Assembly: GCA_023055355.1 (NCBI GenBank)
Contig: JALJCS010000001.1
Coordinates: 22,693,881 to 22,757,880 of the forward strand
Reading direction: 5' to 3'
From: Agelaius tricolor
Taxonomy: Eukaryota > Chordata > Aves > Passeriformes > Icteridae
Length of the DNA: 64,000 nucleotides
Shown here: piece after piece, positions 50,901 through 62,482 of the stretch
Position numbering within the stretch: position 1 is the stretch's first letter
How the letters are laid out: each line of letters begins with the position of its first letter
Position numbers and translations under genes: made by a program
Notes under the pieces: generated by a model
Told to the model about the DNA's origin: nothing
The model's database searches: none
The model's input: the letters and a program-made list of their open reading frames with translations, nothing else

Positions 50901-51627
50901 GAGACTGTCAGCAGTACTTGTGAGACTGGAGTTATTTCCTTTATAAGCAGAATATTGGAATGTTCTGTTAATCTGATTAATAATAAGCACATTATTTAAA
51001 GCTTTTTTTTTTCTTTTGTTAGATAATGCAAACTGAAAACCGTTTTCATTAATTGACGTTTTCCCCCTGCCTGGTACTTCTGTGACCATCCTAATTTCTA
51101 GTACTTGCTTTGGGCAGCTTTTTTAGCTCTGTTACATTAAGAAAGTTCATCACCTTCACCAAAGATGTACTGATTGACTTTAGATGAGGATCTGGCAATT
51201 TCTTCAGTCTTTTCTTAAGAAGTTTCTTGGTTTTCTGCCCCCAAGCTATATTTAGTTTTTTACATTTGCTGCTTTCACTGATGACTGAACTCTCCTAACT
51301 GCAAACATTCTTTTGCTGTGGTGCTGTGTGATTTACTGTTGCTTTTAGCTATGCACACCAGAGCTGAAATTCTGTGTAACACTTTCATAGGCCAAGTCAT
51401 GCTGGGTGTCCTTAATCAAGATTGCGTGCTACTATCATTTGGCTACATCTGAACATTAATTAGGCATTTTGAGGAGTAAATAGTTTTAATATATTTAGGT
51501 AAATGTTAATAAACTGGTAAGAAAAGGGAATTTTTATGGACCAGGTAACCAAAACTGTAGGAGCTACTTCCCAATTTGCAAGCATATGCAGGTAAAAAAG
51601 TTTCACTGAGTTCAATTTGTTAAATGT
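47983..51627. other. Unique sequence between two inverted solo LTRs
   Basis: About 3.6 kb, AT-rich, with no ORF over 65 codons of any interest. It is flanked by two family 1 LTRs pointing in opposite directions. Confidence 0.8.
51623..51627. repeat. Target site duplication AATGT, left copy
   Basis: Exact repeat of 52278-52282, directly abutting the LTR terminus TGTCTTGG. Confidence 0.85.
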
Positions 51628-52277
51628 TGTCTTGGGTTAGAAATGAGGGGTGTATTCTATTCCTATCTGATGGGGCAGTTATCTTGTGTTAATTGGGCAG
51701 TTTTCTTTATCTCTTCCACAACCCATCCTCCCTCCAGGGAGATATCTTCTGTTAATGGGCCAATGAGTGTCATTGCATGACTGATAAAATTATATCATCC
51801 TATTGTGAGGTGCTCTGCACAGAGGGAGGAACCAAGCATTCCTACCTGGATATAATCTGAGACTTGGAACACCACAGTCAGCCTTTTCCACTGGATTCCC
51901 AGAGGAGCAGCTGTCTTCTCCACTGGATCTTCAGAGGAAGAGCAGACCCTTCTACAGGATCCCTGCTCCAACAGAACCACACCTGACACTCCAGGAGGAC
52001 TGCAGCTACCATTCTAATTGGACTGCTACCAACACCCTGACCAACAGGGTGTCAGGTTGGGTTCTGACTCAGTCAGTGTTGTTTTAGTTTACTGCTTTTT
52101 TTTATTATTATTTTCTATCCTAATAAAGAACTGTTATTCCTGCTCCCATATTTTTGCCTGAGAGCCCTGCCTTAATTTCAAAATTATAACAATTCAGAGA
52201 GAGAGGGTTTACATTTTTCCATTTCAGGGGTGGCTCCTGCCTCCCTTAGCAGACACCGGTCTTTCCAAACCAAGATA
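51628..52277 (+). mobile_element. Solo LTR, family 1, plus orientation
   Basis: 650 bases from TGTCTTGGG to CCAAGATA. It contains a CCAAT box (51760-51764), an AT-rich TATA-like site (51788-51796) and the poly-A signal AATAAA (52122-52127) in the expected order for U3-R-U5. It is flanked by a perfect 5-bp duplication (AATGT), confirming both borders. It has no coding capacity. Confidence 0.92.
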
Positions 52278-52282
52278 AATGT
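52278..52282. repeat. Target site duplication AATGT, right copy
   Basis: Exact repeat of 51623-51627, directly abutting the LTR terminus CCAAGATA. Confidence 0.85.
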
Positions 52283-53905
52283 TTATTGTTCTGTGAGGGG
52301 GGGGCAGAAAAAGCAGAAACTGAGCCAGGACAGTAAGAAATGGATCACTGCAGCCACAGAAGCACCAATAGTCTGGCAGTGTTAAAAATAATTAAAAAGA
52401 GGACCTTTGGCCAGATTGCTAGCTAAAAAGGGGATTTGATTTGTAAGCAAAGCCTGCCTCTTCTGCTGCCTGATTCCTTTTGCTTTCAAGGACACAGGAT
52501 GTTTTTTCTCTCTCATAAGTAAACAGAACTGAACAAAGTAATGCTGGTTCCAATTTCTTCTTCTACAGAAACTAAATCATACATTATCAGTTCTAGTTAG
52601 GAAATTATTTAAAAAGCAGCATGCTATTCTCATGGTTGCTGTCCAAAATCAGAAGATTTTCCTTTCCCTTCCTCCTCAGCCAGTCCAGCTGGTGATCCTG
52701 GGTTTCCCAAGGGCACAGAGAACATCCTGCTGGGGCTGGTACCATAGGGTGTGATGCTCTCCAGGAGATTAGGGTAGCTCTCTCCAGAAATTACTGGTGG
52801 GCATAGAGAAGGCAAGTAAATACACATTTTTATGATGCTTTCAAAGTTAGAAAGTGTTGTTATCAACTGACTGCAAACTAATGCTAGTGTGCTTATCAGA
52901 TTTCCCTTACTGCCTTCCCTTCAGTGTTAGGGTTTAATGGTTTCCAAAGATGCTTGTTCATCTCCACAAGAGAAAACACTGGAAAACTGTTTAAGTTCTT
53001 TAGTTTTCACCATTGCTTCCTGTGAGTTACAGGCCTAAGGGTCAAGTTCAATGTAAAATTCCAAATAATTAGAATAGTGTCATGTTTCCATGCTGTGTCA
53101 GTGTGATCCACTTGGAACTATCAGACATTAAAATATTGGCTTCTTGACAACCCTTTTTTGCAAACTTATCTGTGTTGCTGTGACCTTAACTGGGATTTTT
53201 CTTCTGCAGATTAATACAAAGAGGGACCAAGAAGCTGTGCAGCAGAACTGAAGATAGATGCCCAAGGTCCTGCCACACTTCAGTGACCACAAATTATTGT
53301 AGGGAGCAAGATGACTCCCTATGACCTCCCTGGTGTCCCAGTGCTCCTGAGGGCAGGACACAGGCAATGCCAGGGCTGGCTCTGGGGTCTGCTCCACATT
53401 GAGCTGATACAAGAGCTGGAGAGCTCTCACAAGGATCCTCTCGTGCTGGAGCAACTGCTGTGGTGTCCCCACCACAGCCCATGGGCATATTTGTGTGGCA
53501 TTCAGAAGCTGCTTTTATCTTTCAAACTCCTGAAAGATAAAATCCTCCCCTTGTGTGGTAAAACTTGGCCAAGAGACTCAGGATTTGTCGTGGGGGTTCA
53601 TCTAAGGGGCAGGACCGCAGACAGTGTGATTGTGTAAGTCCCACTTCCTTGAGAAAGCAGGAAAAGATGGAGCTGTCAGCAGGTTTTGGTGTGAGCAGTA
53701 GCATGACCTGCATTTTGCACATGAGCACATCAGTCTGGGTGGGACTGAAGGTGACAGCCAGGGAGACCTTGGGCAGTGCCACCCTGGGCATGGCTGGGCA
53801 CCACTGCCCCATTCTGCCCTTGGCAGGAGCTGTGCCCATGCCTGGCCACCCTGGGCACCGTGGCTGTCCTTGTGCCAGGGAACACCTGGGGCTGTCCCTC
53901 AGTGT
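52283..53905. other. Intergenic, no gene recognised
   Basis: About 1.6 kb. It becomes GC-richer after 53300, and the moderately long frames there lie on both strands at once, as expected of composition and not coding. Confidence 0.7.
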
Positions 53906-54393
53906 TGTGGTGTGTTTTATGCTTGTTCAGTTTTCCCTCCATTGTTCTCTCAGAAAGTCCTGTCCTGTTACCAGTTTGTGTCAATCCCCAAACCCCTCCC
54001 CAGTTGTCTTGGTTACCAAATGTATCTTTCTTGTTCCCCACCCCTGGCAGCCTGCCTGTCACTCGACACCCCTGCCTCTTTTTCTAGAAAGTTCGGGCCA
54101 GGGTGTCGAGTGATTGGGTTAGGGGCCAGGGTCCCTCCCACAACTGTGTTTGATGGGTTCTCCGATCATGCCAATCCTTAATGTATCCCTCTCTGATTTG
54201 CTATCTTTCACCCCTCCCACCCTCTGTAAAACCAAGGCTTTTTCCCTGCCTCGGGGCTCTCAGCTCCTTCTACCTGAACCTGCACGTTTCCCTACCAATA
54301 AAACCGCCCCCCGAAGAAACTGAGGGTCGCCTCTTCATTTCATCCTGCGACTTCGGAGCTCTTTACTGCGGCCACACGTCCGCAAGGCTTGAC
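53906..54393 (+). mobile_element. Probable LTR of another endogenous retrovirus family, borders uncertain
   Basis: The segment has the signals of an LTR in order: a CCAAT box (54171-54175), a TATA-like TGTAAAAC (54225-54232), a GC-rich start region and a poly-A signal AATAAA (54297-54302). About 90 bases further on a possible terminus reads CTTGACA. It is much richer in CpG than its surroundings. The left border could be 53906 or TGTCTTGG at 54003, and no target duplication was found. A promoter fragment of unknown origin remains possible. Confidence 0.45.
54060..54112. repeat. Inverted repeat, 12-bp perfect stem
   Basis: CACTCGACACCC at 54060-54071 is the exact reverse complement of GGGTGTCGAGTG at 54101-54112, with a 29-base loop. 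It lies in the U3-like part of the probable LTR. Confidence 0.85.
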
Positions 54394-57300
54394 ATCGCCT
54401 TAGGCACAAAGCCCTGACTCCGGGTTGGGGAAGTGCCTTACTGGCTGGAGGTTGGCTGGACACTTATCTAGCCTGGGCGTTTCACTTTTCACCGGCCACT
54501 GCTCCACCTCAGCTTGCACAGGGTCTGTCCCCAGGGGTCCCTGGCAGCTCCAGGGTCACACATGAGGCTGAAAACCTCCTTGTCTACTCCCCAAACTCCT
54601 CCCTGGGGGCCAGGAATGGTCTGTGGTTAATCCTTACTGTGTTCCCAAGAGACAATGACCATCAGCACTAATAATATCCTGACTCTCAGATTTATCCCAG
54701 ATTGAGTCACCCCCTCTGTGGAGCACACTGACCCCCTACTCCAAGACAGGACAGGGACATGATTTTCGAAATGAAAGGGCTTTACCGATGGTGGTCACAA
54801 TTTAGCTGTTTTGCTATAGTGCTGCTCATGGTCTGAGAACAGAGAAATGAGACAAAAACAATGCATGATGTAGGGGAAAAAATGTATTATTGTTTGGAAA
54901 ATAAGCTTACAAAACTTGCTACTCTGTTTACATAGTTAATTTAGTCTATCAGTGAACAAATTGATTTTCAAATTTGCCTCTACAGCTCTTTCACTTGTTA
55001 CAAATTCCTACAACACTTTATCAGGTAAAGTGTTCAATTTACAATGAAGATAATTCTGCCACCACCATGAGTTTTGCAGAAGTCTTGTCTAGCATGATTT
55101 GTTTTTAACGAGCTCATAGGGATTTTTTGTTTTCATGGACAAAAAATTTTGAAAATATAATTGTACTTATTTCTTGTCAAGATGAATTTGCCAGCTAAAT
55201 GGAATTATAGCTTTGGCACAAGTTCTGAGGCAGCACTCCTCTGAGAAAACTTGTTTCACTTTCAAGGAGTGTGTGCTCTTAAGTCAGATCTGCTGCTTAT
55301 TTTAAACAAATGCTACTGATTTAGGAAGATACATATGCTGCATACTGGGGATATCCCTACTTTATGGAGTTGCTTTATTTCTACTGTCTGAATTGCCAAA
55401 TGTGTTGCAAGATTAGCAGTATTTGGTGAAGCTTCTAAAGGATGCAGTGACATGACTATGTGAGAATCGTTATAATTTTCCATGCTTGACTTGTGGACGT
55501 GGATGCTTGAATTTGGTTTTATGCATGACAAAAGCCTCAATTTCATATTGTAAGGGGTTCATCTACATGTGTTGTAGGAAATCCTTCAATCTAATAAGCT
55601 TTGGCTGCATGGTATTAGGCAGCTGCCTATGCAAAACTAGATACAGCCACTTATCAGTTTATCTTTGGGTGATATTTCTGTTAAATTAGACTTCCAGTGT
55701 GGGAACCTTTGTGTCTTTTAGAGAAATCACGATATATGTGGTAATTCTGATGTTAAAATCCACCCTTTTTTATTTTCTCTTGCTTTATCTCTGTGGGCAG
55801 CAAGAAGATAACATCTTTCAGTGCTTGCTACTGCCACTGCCATTCAGGACCAAACACAGGCAGTGGTAGTGTTCCCACAGTCTTACAGCAGGAGACAGAA
55901 GCCAGTCTTACAAAATAATTTTAAGGAAGGAAAATTGCAAGGTAATTAACTTCTAGATTCCTGTCATCATGTCCAGGCAATGCAGAAGTTAAGAACTGAT
56001 AGCTCAGAGAGCTGTCTGCTTGAATATCTGTCCACACCAATGAGTCAGAGCTTGCATCACATCTCTTTTGGAAAGAGAAGGGTCTGGTACCTTCACAGCA
56101 AACCATCACTGGCTCTGAACTGTTAGGATGGGCAGAAATGGGATTTTAGAAATAGGAACTAGACTGTATTTTTAGCTATTAGGTCAGTTTGTTCAAAGTC
56201 CAGTAAATTTAATTGCAGATAGATACTCACTGTGATTCATGGTGTGCAGCTAGCATTAGTTCCTCATGTTCTAACAAGGAGCTGCAATGTTTAATATTAG
56301 ATCCATTTTTATAAGAAAAGAATAAAGCAGCTGGACTATAGTTCTGTTGTGTAGTTTCCACTGAATACTGCTGTTTGAGTATTTTTGTGGCTTGAAAGAG
56401 TGGTGTGAGCTCTTGTACTTGTTTTTCTTGTGTTTTGTTTGCTTGTGCTACTGCCTTGCACTGTTTTTATTTGCTTTTACAGTGGCCCATTTTTCTTTGT
56501 CATTTATTTTGTTTTATGATCTATCTCTCTCTGATAATGAGCTGGCCTCACTTCTGTGATATGTCATCCAAGAGTGTTGCTTCAGCAGCTGAAAAGAAGT
56601 GTGAATTTCAACACCTCATGGCTGCAAGCAGGCTTTAAACAAACAAAACAAAATCCTTGGGCTGTGCTGGCTGTCTTACTATACAATAACTATTCAGAAA
56701 AAAAAAGCAGATGTGACTCCAGGGCCCAGAAATATAGACAAAGGTGGTGCTCCTATCCACAGTGGTGAGAAGACTCCATCATGTTGAATATTGACATCCT
56801 CTCACTGTTGGTAATGGGGTGTAGAGAACAAGTGCTCTTATCAAGTGCTCACTTGTTTGCACAGGTAGGAAAATTTAGCATCCAAAGCCACTCCTTTTAA
56901 AGGCCTGGTATATTTGTTTTCCATGAAGCCTGCATCTGATGGTGGGGCTCTGGGATGCAGAACCCTGACCCTGCCAAGAGCCCCTTGTCCAGGACAGTTT
57001 TCCTGCAAGGGCTTGAGACTCTGCACTTCTTCACAAGCCAACTTCTGCACACTGTTATTTTTATCTGTATTCCAGAATGGCTGCAGACCCATTCTCCTGG
57101 GTGCTGGATAAGCCCACAGAACTACAATAATTATTAAATAACTTACATATTCCAGATGGATTAATATAAATTAATCTTGGGCACAAAAGGTGCCTGAATT
57201 AGGGATTTATGCTCCCTCTACAGTCAGTGGAGATGCAGTTGACAGATGTGCTGCAGTTGCATTCTTGCAAACTCTCAGTATGGGGATGATGATGCATTGA

Positions 57301-60300
57301 TGTTTAAGACATCCAACTAACTTTTGGAATGAAACTGAGCTGAAGTTTCCAGCTCTGAAAGATGCAGCAAAAAGAGAGGGAGGGAGGTAACTGTGTCACC
57401 TTGGATGAAAGGCTGATTTGTTTGCCACAGTCATGCTAGTGCAAACCAGGAATTTCACCAGAAATGTGGGAAAGAAGCCATACAGGTGGGACAAATGGGC
57501 ACACAACTGTATGACAGGCCTGCTAGAGTCATGGTCAGATGAAAGCAAAGAAAAAGACAATATGTCAGGGAGAGATGTGGTCTGGGTTGTTTGGCCAATG
57601 TCATGTTAGAGGTAAAAATTGTGGTTTTCTTGCTGCTGACCTCCTTCCTAGATTCGAGAGGTGATAACTGGAAAATGCTTGAAGGGCAGCTAAGTAATAG
57701 ATTGGGAATACAGTCTGTGGAAGGACCACTGGGGGATGGCCAGTTTGGGAAAATGCTGAAAAATGAAAAGCAGGTCTCAGTTCAGAAGCTAGGGTGAGGG
57801 CATAAGGATGGGAGAGCTCCCATTTCTGCTTGTGCTGGGACTCCTGGGGCAGCCTCAGCCCATTTGTGAGGCTGGAGGGGCAGGTGAGCACAATCCAGAG
57901 AGGAGGGGCAGCTCCAGAGCACAATCAGAGAGGCCAACAGCACCCTGACATGTCTTAGTTTCTGCTGCAAATACAGACAAGTACATATTGTGCCTGTTCT
58001 GAATTGGCAGCATATTTAAATGTTTGAAAAGCCCATGTTAATAATTGTATTTACTCAAAAATAACACACTTGATAATTGCTGAAATTGTAGGTAAACCAT
58101 ATGCTTTGGTTATGGTTCTGGTGCAGTTTGTTCTCCTCAAATTTGAAAGGATGTTATTTTTTCATAAACTCTTGAGAACAAGTGAGCACTATGTGAACAT
58201 AAGAATAAAGGAACTGATTCATAGATTTGGAAGTAATCTTCTGCTGCTCAGGGCTGTTATTGATTTTTTTGTATTCTTACAATATTTACTCTTTTTATCC
58301 GGGCTTCTCTGCAGTGTATGTTGAAGTCCACCGCAGCTGAGTGATTTATGGGCTCCAATGGCTTTGTACAGAGGATCATCACTGGCTGAAGTTTCTGAAA
58401 GCTCAGGTTCTTTGGCTCTTTCACTGGGCCAGCCTTTATGAATAATGTAGGCTCTCTCCATTTTTTATATTCCTTAATTTGAAACTGTGAATAATGTTCT
58501 CTGAGTCTCATTTCTGAGCAGTCATTTATTTGGGTGGCTTGGGACTACAATGACATTCTGTTGGACATTCAAATTACATTCAGATGAAGTAGTTTTCTTA
58601 CCTGCTTCAACATTTTATCTCTAAACCTCCCAAATCCAGACTGCAAGTTTTCAAGGTGAGATGAATAATTTCTGTACCATGTATTTACTCTTGTAACAAA
58701 TTTCTGTGGGTACAGCCAAGGTAAGGCTTCCCTCTAGAATGCCTGATTAGGTTAAATATTCTAACACATTTTTTCCTGCTCAGAGATGAACATGAACTGT
58801 TTATAGCACTTATGTACTACTCACCCTCAAAATTGGGGTTTTTTGCATCTTAAAGGATACACAAGATTTGCAAAGTGTATTTGATTTAATTCCCAAATCC
58901 TCAAGGCCCATTTGTGAACTGACATGTTTGCAAAGAAAAGCAGGCTGGTGTCAGCAGCTGGTGGAGACCAGGCACCTTCACTCATGAACATAAGCAGGGT
59001 TCTCTGACTTGGGGGTTTCTTCTAATTCAGATTCTAATTACCCTTTAAAGCTCAGCTTTCTTGCAGCAAGGAGATTTGGGTTTAAGGTGCATCCTGATCC
59101 ATCTGGCTGTTTCCATAAATTACAGCCCAAAGCACTGGTGATCTGCAGCTGGGACAGTAAGAAGAGCCCAGGAACAGAGAGCCCCATGGTGCCAGCAGCT
59201 CAGGAAGGTGCATTGCAGACCCCTGGCCATCCATTCTGCTCCAAGGTGTGTTTTAAGCGCTGTAAGGCACAGCCTTTAATATAACAAAGGGCAGGTTCCT
59301 CCATAAACTCTCTTGGCAAGACACTGTCACAAGGCCCAGGCACTGCAGACTTTTGGGTTTTGTGTACAATAAAAAGACAAGATGAAACCCCTCAGATGAA
59401 GCCTTTTGCTCTGTGACTTGTTAATTTCAGTTTCCAGGCATCTCTGAGTTAGGAAATGAGTCATATGGTTATTATTTACTCATCAGCTCTGCAGTTTCTG
59501 GTGTCTTAATCATTTTGGTTGTAACTGGGAGTGTTACCTTCTTCAAAATAAAGGCTTGAAAGATGAGCAACTAATTGCAGTCTTCACTCCTTTGGTTACA
59601 AAACAGCTGCATGTACAGGGCTGGCAGCCATATTAATGCCTAGGATGAGGCACTTTCCTGCAGTGTTTATAGGGATCCCCCAAGTAATTAGTCTGTAAGG
59701 AGATTTAGAGGAGATGCAGGCAGTAATACAGGGGTATCCAACTACAGAGCCATAGCTCAAGGCTTCCCAGTGCCCCTGTACCTGGGTGGACCCTGAGCCC
59801 TGCCACCTGCAATGCTCCTGGGGCTCAGAGGTGCCAGAAGCTGCCCACAGAAGTGCTCCAAAACTGCCACCCTGTCTCCCAAGGGTTAGATGGCCCCAGT
59901 GTGATTCATTGTTTTCTGTGATTTGTTTCTTCCCAAACAAAAGTGGGGAAAAAAGGATTCCACTTTTCCAGTCCTTTATGGCATCTAATCCATTTTGACA
60001 TGGACTCTCTCTCACTGCATGACATCCCTTGCAGTCTAGTCCCACTCACATGAAAATGGAACAGGAGTTTTGCAGTGGCAGCTCTCTGTGAAACACTTTC
60101 TGAGCCTGAGTGCAGCTGTGGCAGCCACTGTTGTGGTGTCTGAGTCCCTCAAGCACCATTGCCACTCTGAGCTCACACTGCTGCTGCTTGCCTACACATA
60201 GGTTTAACAAGTGTGGTGTATTTTGGGGCTGTCTGCAGTTTGAAGTGACCCACAACCATGTCTTGTGTCATCTTCCTTCTTTGTGCAGCACTGGGGAGCT

Positions 60301-60666
60301 CAGTATCTCATTGGATTTTGCTGTAAAGCTGGCTGGTAGAGGCACAGGCCTTTCTACAGAGATTGCACATTCACCCACACCTGCTGGTGCTGTAATTGCT
60401 CCTTTGCTAACAAGAGCTGTTAGTGCCTTATTTGCTGTCTCTGTCACTGCCACAGAGCTGTACTAGATGTCACTTTTCCTTGGATTACTGCTCTTCTCAG
60501 TAATCATTAGACTTTCTCACAGTAGGATTTTTTACTTTACTTCTTTTATGGAAGCACCTACAAGTGTTCCATTGAAATATAAGAGTTGTGGTTTGAATCC
60601 CGTATGCAAATCCATGAAAATAAGTTGTCCCTGCCCCAGTTAAACAGCTTACAATGTATATAAATT

Positions 60667-60685
60667 AAAAAAAAAAAAAAAAAAA
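60667..60685. repeat. Homopolymer of 19 A
   Basis: An A run preceded by TATATAAATT. It could be a retroposon tail, but the sequence before it matches no retroposon I know. Confidence 0.8.
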
Positions 60686-62460
60686 GCCACTGATTGGACA
60701 AAATTAAGCCATTTCAGTACTGCATTTCTGACATTTAACGTCCCTCTCTGAATTGTTGGCAGGATCAAGACTCTGTGAGACTGTGAGTGCTGGTTCCGGA
60801 GAGGCTGAGAAAAAGGGGAACAAATAAATTCATCAGTTATCCACAGAGTTCCTCTTTACTGCACACAAGCCATAACCCAAGTATCACACTGTCATTAAGT
60901 CCTATCCACTTAGCCACTTCATTAGTTCAGGGATTGTGTTGCTTTTAATCTTTGTGATCTGGGTCAGAGCGGGATTCAGGCTGATGTTTCAGTCAATGCA
61001 GGGCTTCAGTTTCCTGCTCCTGACACCCTGGTTTGCAGTGTGGCTGCTCTCACTCAACTGGACTAAATATGAAGGAAATCAGACTTTGAACCTTGGCTTT
61101 TTTTTTCTTTAATAGTCACATCAGTTAGGTCCTTGCCTTGGCTTTTCCCTAGGTTGTTTAAATGACTGGCATGAAGTAATCAGGGATCAAGCACCCACCA
61201 TACTGAGCACTGTGCAGTCCTTTGCTTCCCCAGCTCCCAGAGATAAAAGCTTGAGAGTGTTTCAGGCAAAAGTGAGTTTTCCTGTCTGGGGTTGCAGATT
61301 AGTTCCCTGAGTGATGTTTTACAGCAGCCTGGTACCTCTCCCATGTGCAAGGAGGACATCAGTGAAATGCAGGCAGCTCTCCAATGTCCTTCTCACGCTT
61401 CCCTTTTGAAAATACAACTGTTTCTGCAGCTGACACAACCAGCAGAGACATCACATGCAAGTTTGCAAGTCCAAAGAGTTGTGGGACTTCTCCCTGGACA
61501 GTCAGGCTGTGGTTAACATAAACAGACAGTTCTGCATATTAATTTGTAATAGATGAACCTGAGCTCTCAGACTTCTCATCAAATGGCCAGTGCCAGCTGT
61601 GGCATGAAGATGTGTTCAGAGGTGGTGACTGTCTGCTTCAGATGGAAGAATCTCTCCCTTCTCGCCTCCAGCTTGTGACTGCCTCAGAGAAGGACAGGTT
61701 GATGTGTGCCCAGGGGCTTGAGGGGACGCTGACTCCCTTCAGGAGGCATGGAGGAGTCACTCCAGTAGTGATCTCCTGTTGTCAGGAGTAATTGTGTCTC
61801 TGTTACCAGAGAAGTAGGGAAGATAGATGTACACATGTAGGTACCTTACCCACATTTGTGGGGTGGCTGCTTATTTCTGATTCAAATGTCTGATAAATCT
61901 GAGTGTGCAAGAGCCTCAGAGAGAACCTACATGGGGAAAAACAAGATCTGCACTTAAGGAAACCTCTTTGCAATGGAAAATAGGCTGATGAGGCAGTCTC
62001 ATGGTAAGAAGAAAACTACCTCTCTCAAATTGTATTCATTCCCTACCTTTCTATATGAAAATGCAGGAATAAGCAGGTAACAGTATTGCTTAACATCCAC
62101 CTGTCCTGCTGGAATAACCGGGCTCATGCTGGCCTTCTGCTCCAGCTGGTTTGTTAACCCAGCTCACAGGAACAAAGAGGAAGTGAATGTTGTCAGGAAA
62201 AATGGAATTCAGATGATCATACACATAGGGAAGGAGTCAAGCCTGGAATCAAACCTGGGAAGAAGTTTGGCAGCTGCAGCAGCACACATAAAAGTGCAGC
62301 AGGGAAGGCAAAGGGGAGTCACGATAAAGAGATCTCCAAAGAAAACCCCAGAAGAACTGATAGAGAAATAAGCAAGTTCAAGTAAAGGTGAAATTACTTG
62401 GGACTTCTGACCTAATTGACCCAAAGGTTTTATTAACAAGCATATGATTTTTCTTTTGAG

Positions 62461-62482
62461 ATAGATAGATAGATAGATAGAT
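62461..62482. repeat. (ATAG)n microsatellite
   Basis: About five and a half tetranucleotide units. Confidence 0.9.

Noticed and set aside
47321..52277. The two full-length family 1 LTRs as ends of one provirus
   Set aside because: They point in opposite directions, each has its own flanking duplication or near-duplication, and the 3.6 kb between them has no retroviral coding sequence.
53565..54113. 182-codon plus-strand frame upstream of and into the probable LTR
   Set aside because: Overlapping frames of 100 codons or more in other phases show this is a compositional effect. No retroviral domain is visible.
60588..60602. GGTTTGAATCC, similar to a tRNA B box
   Set aside because: No A box at the proper distance upstream and no cloverleaf can be drawn. 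A chance match.
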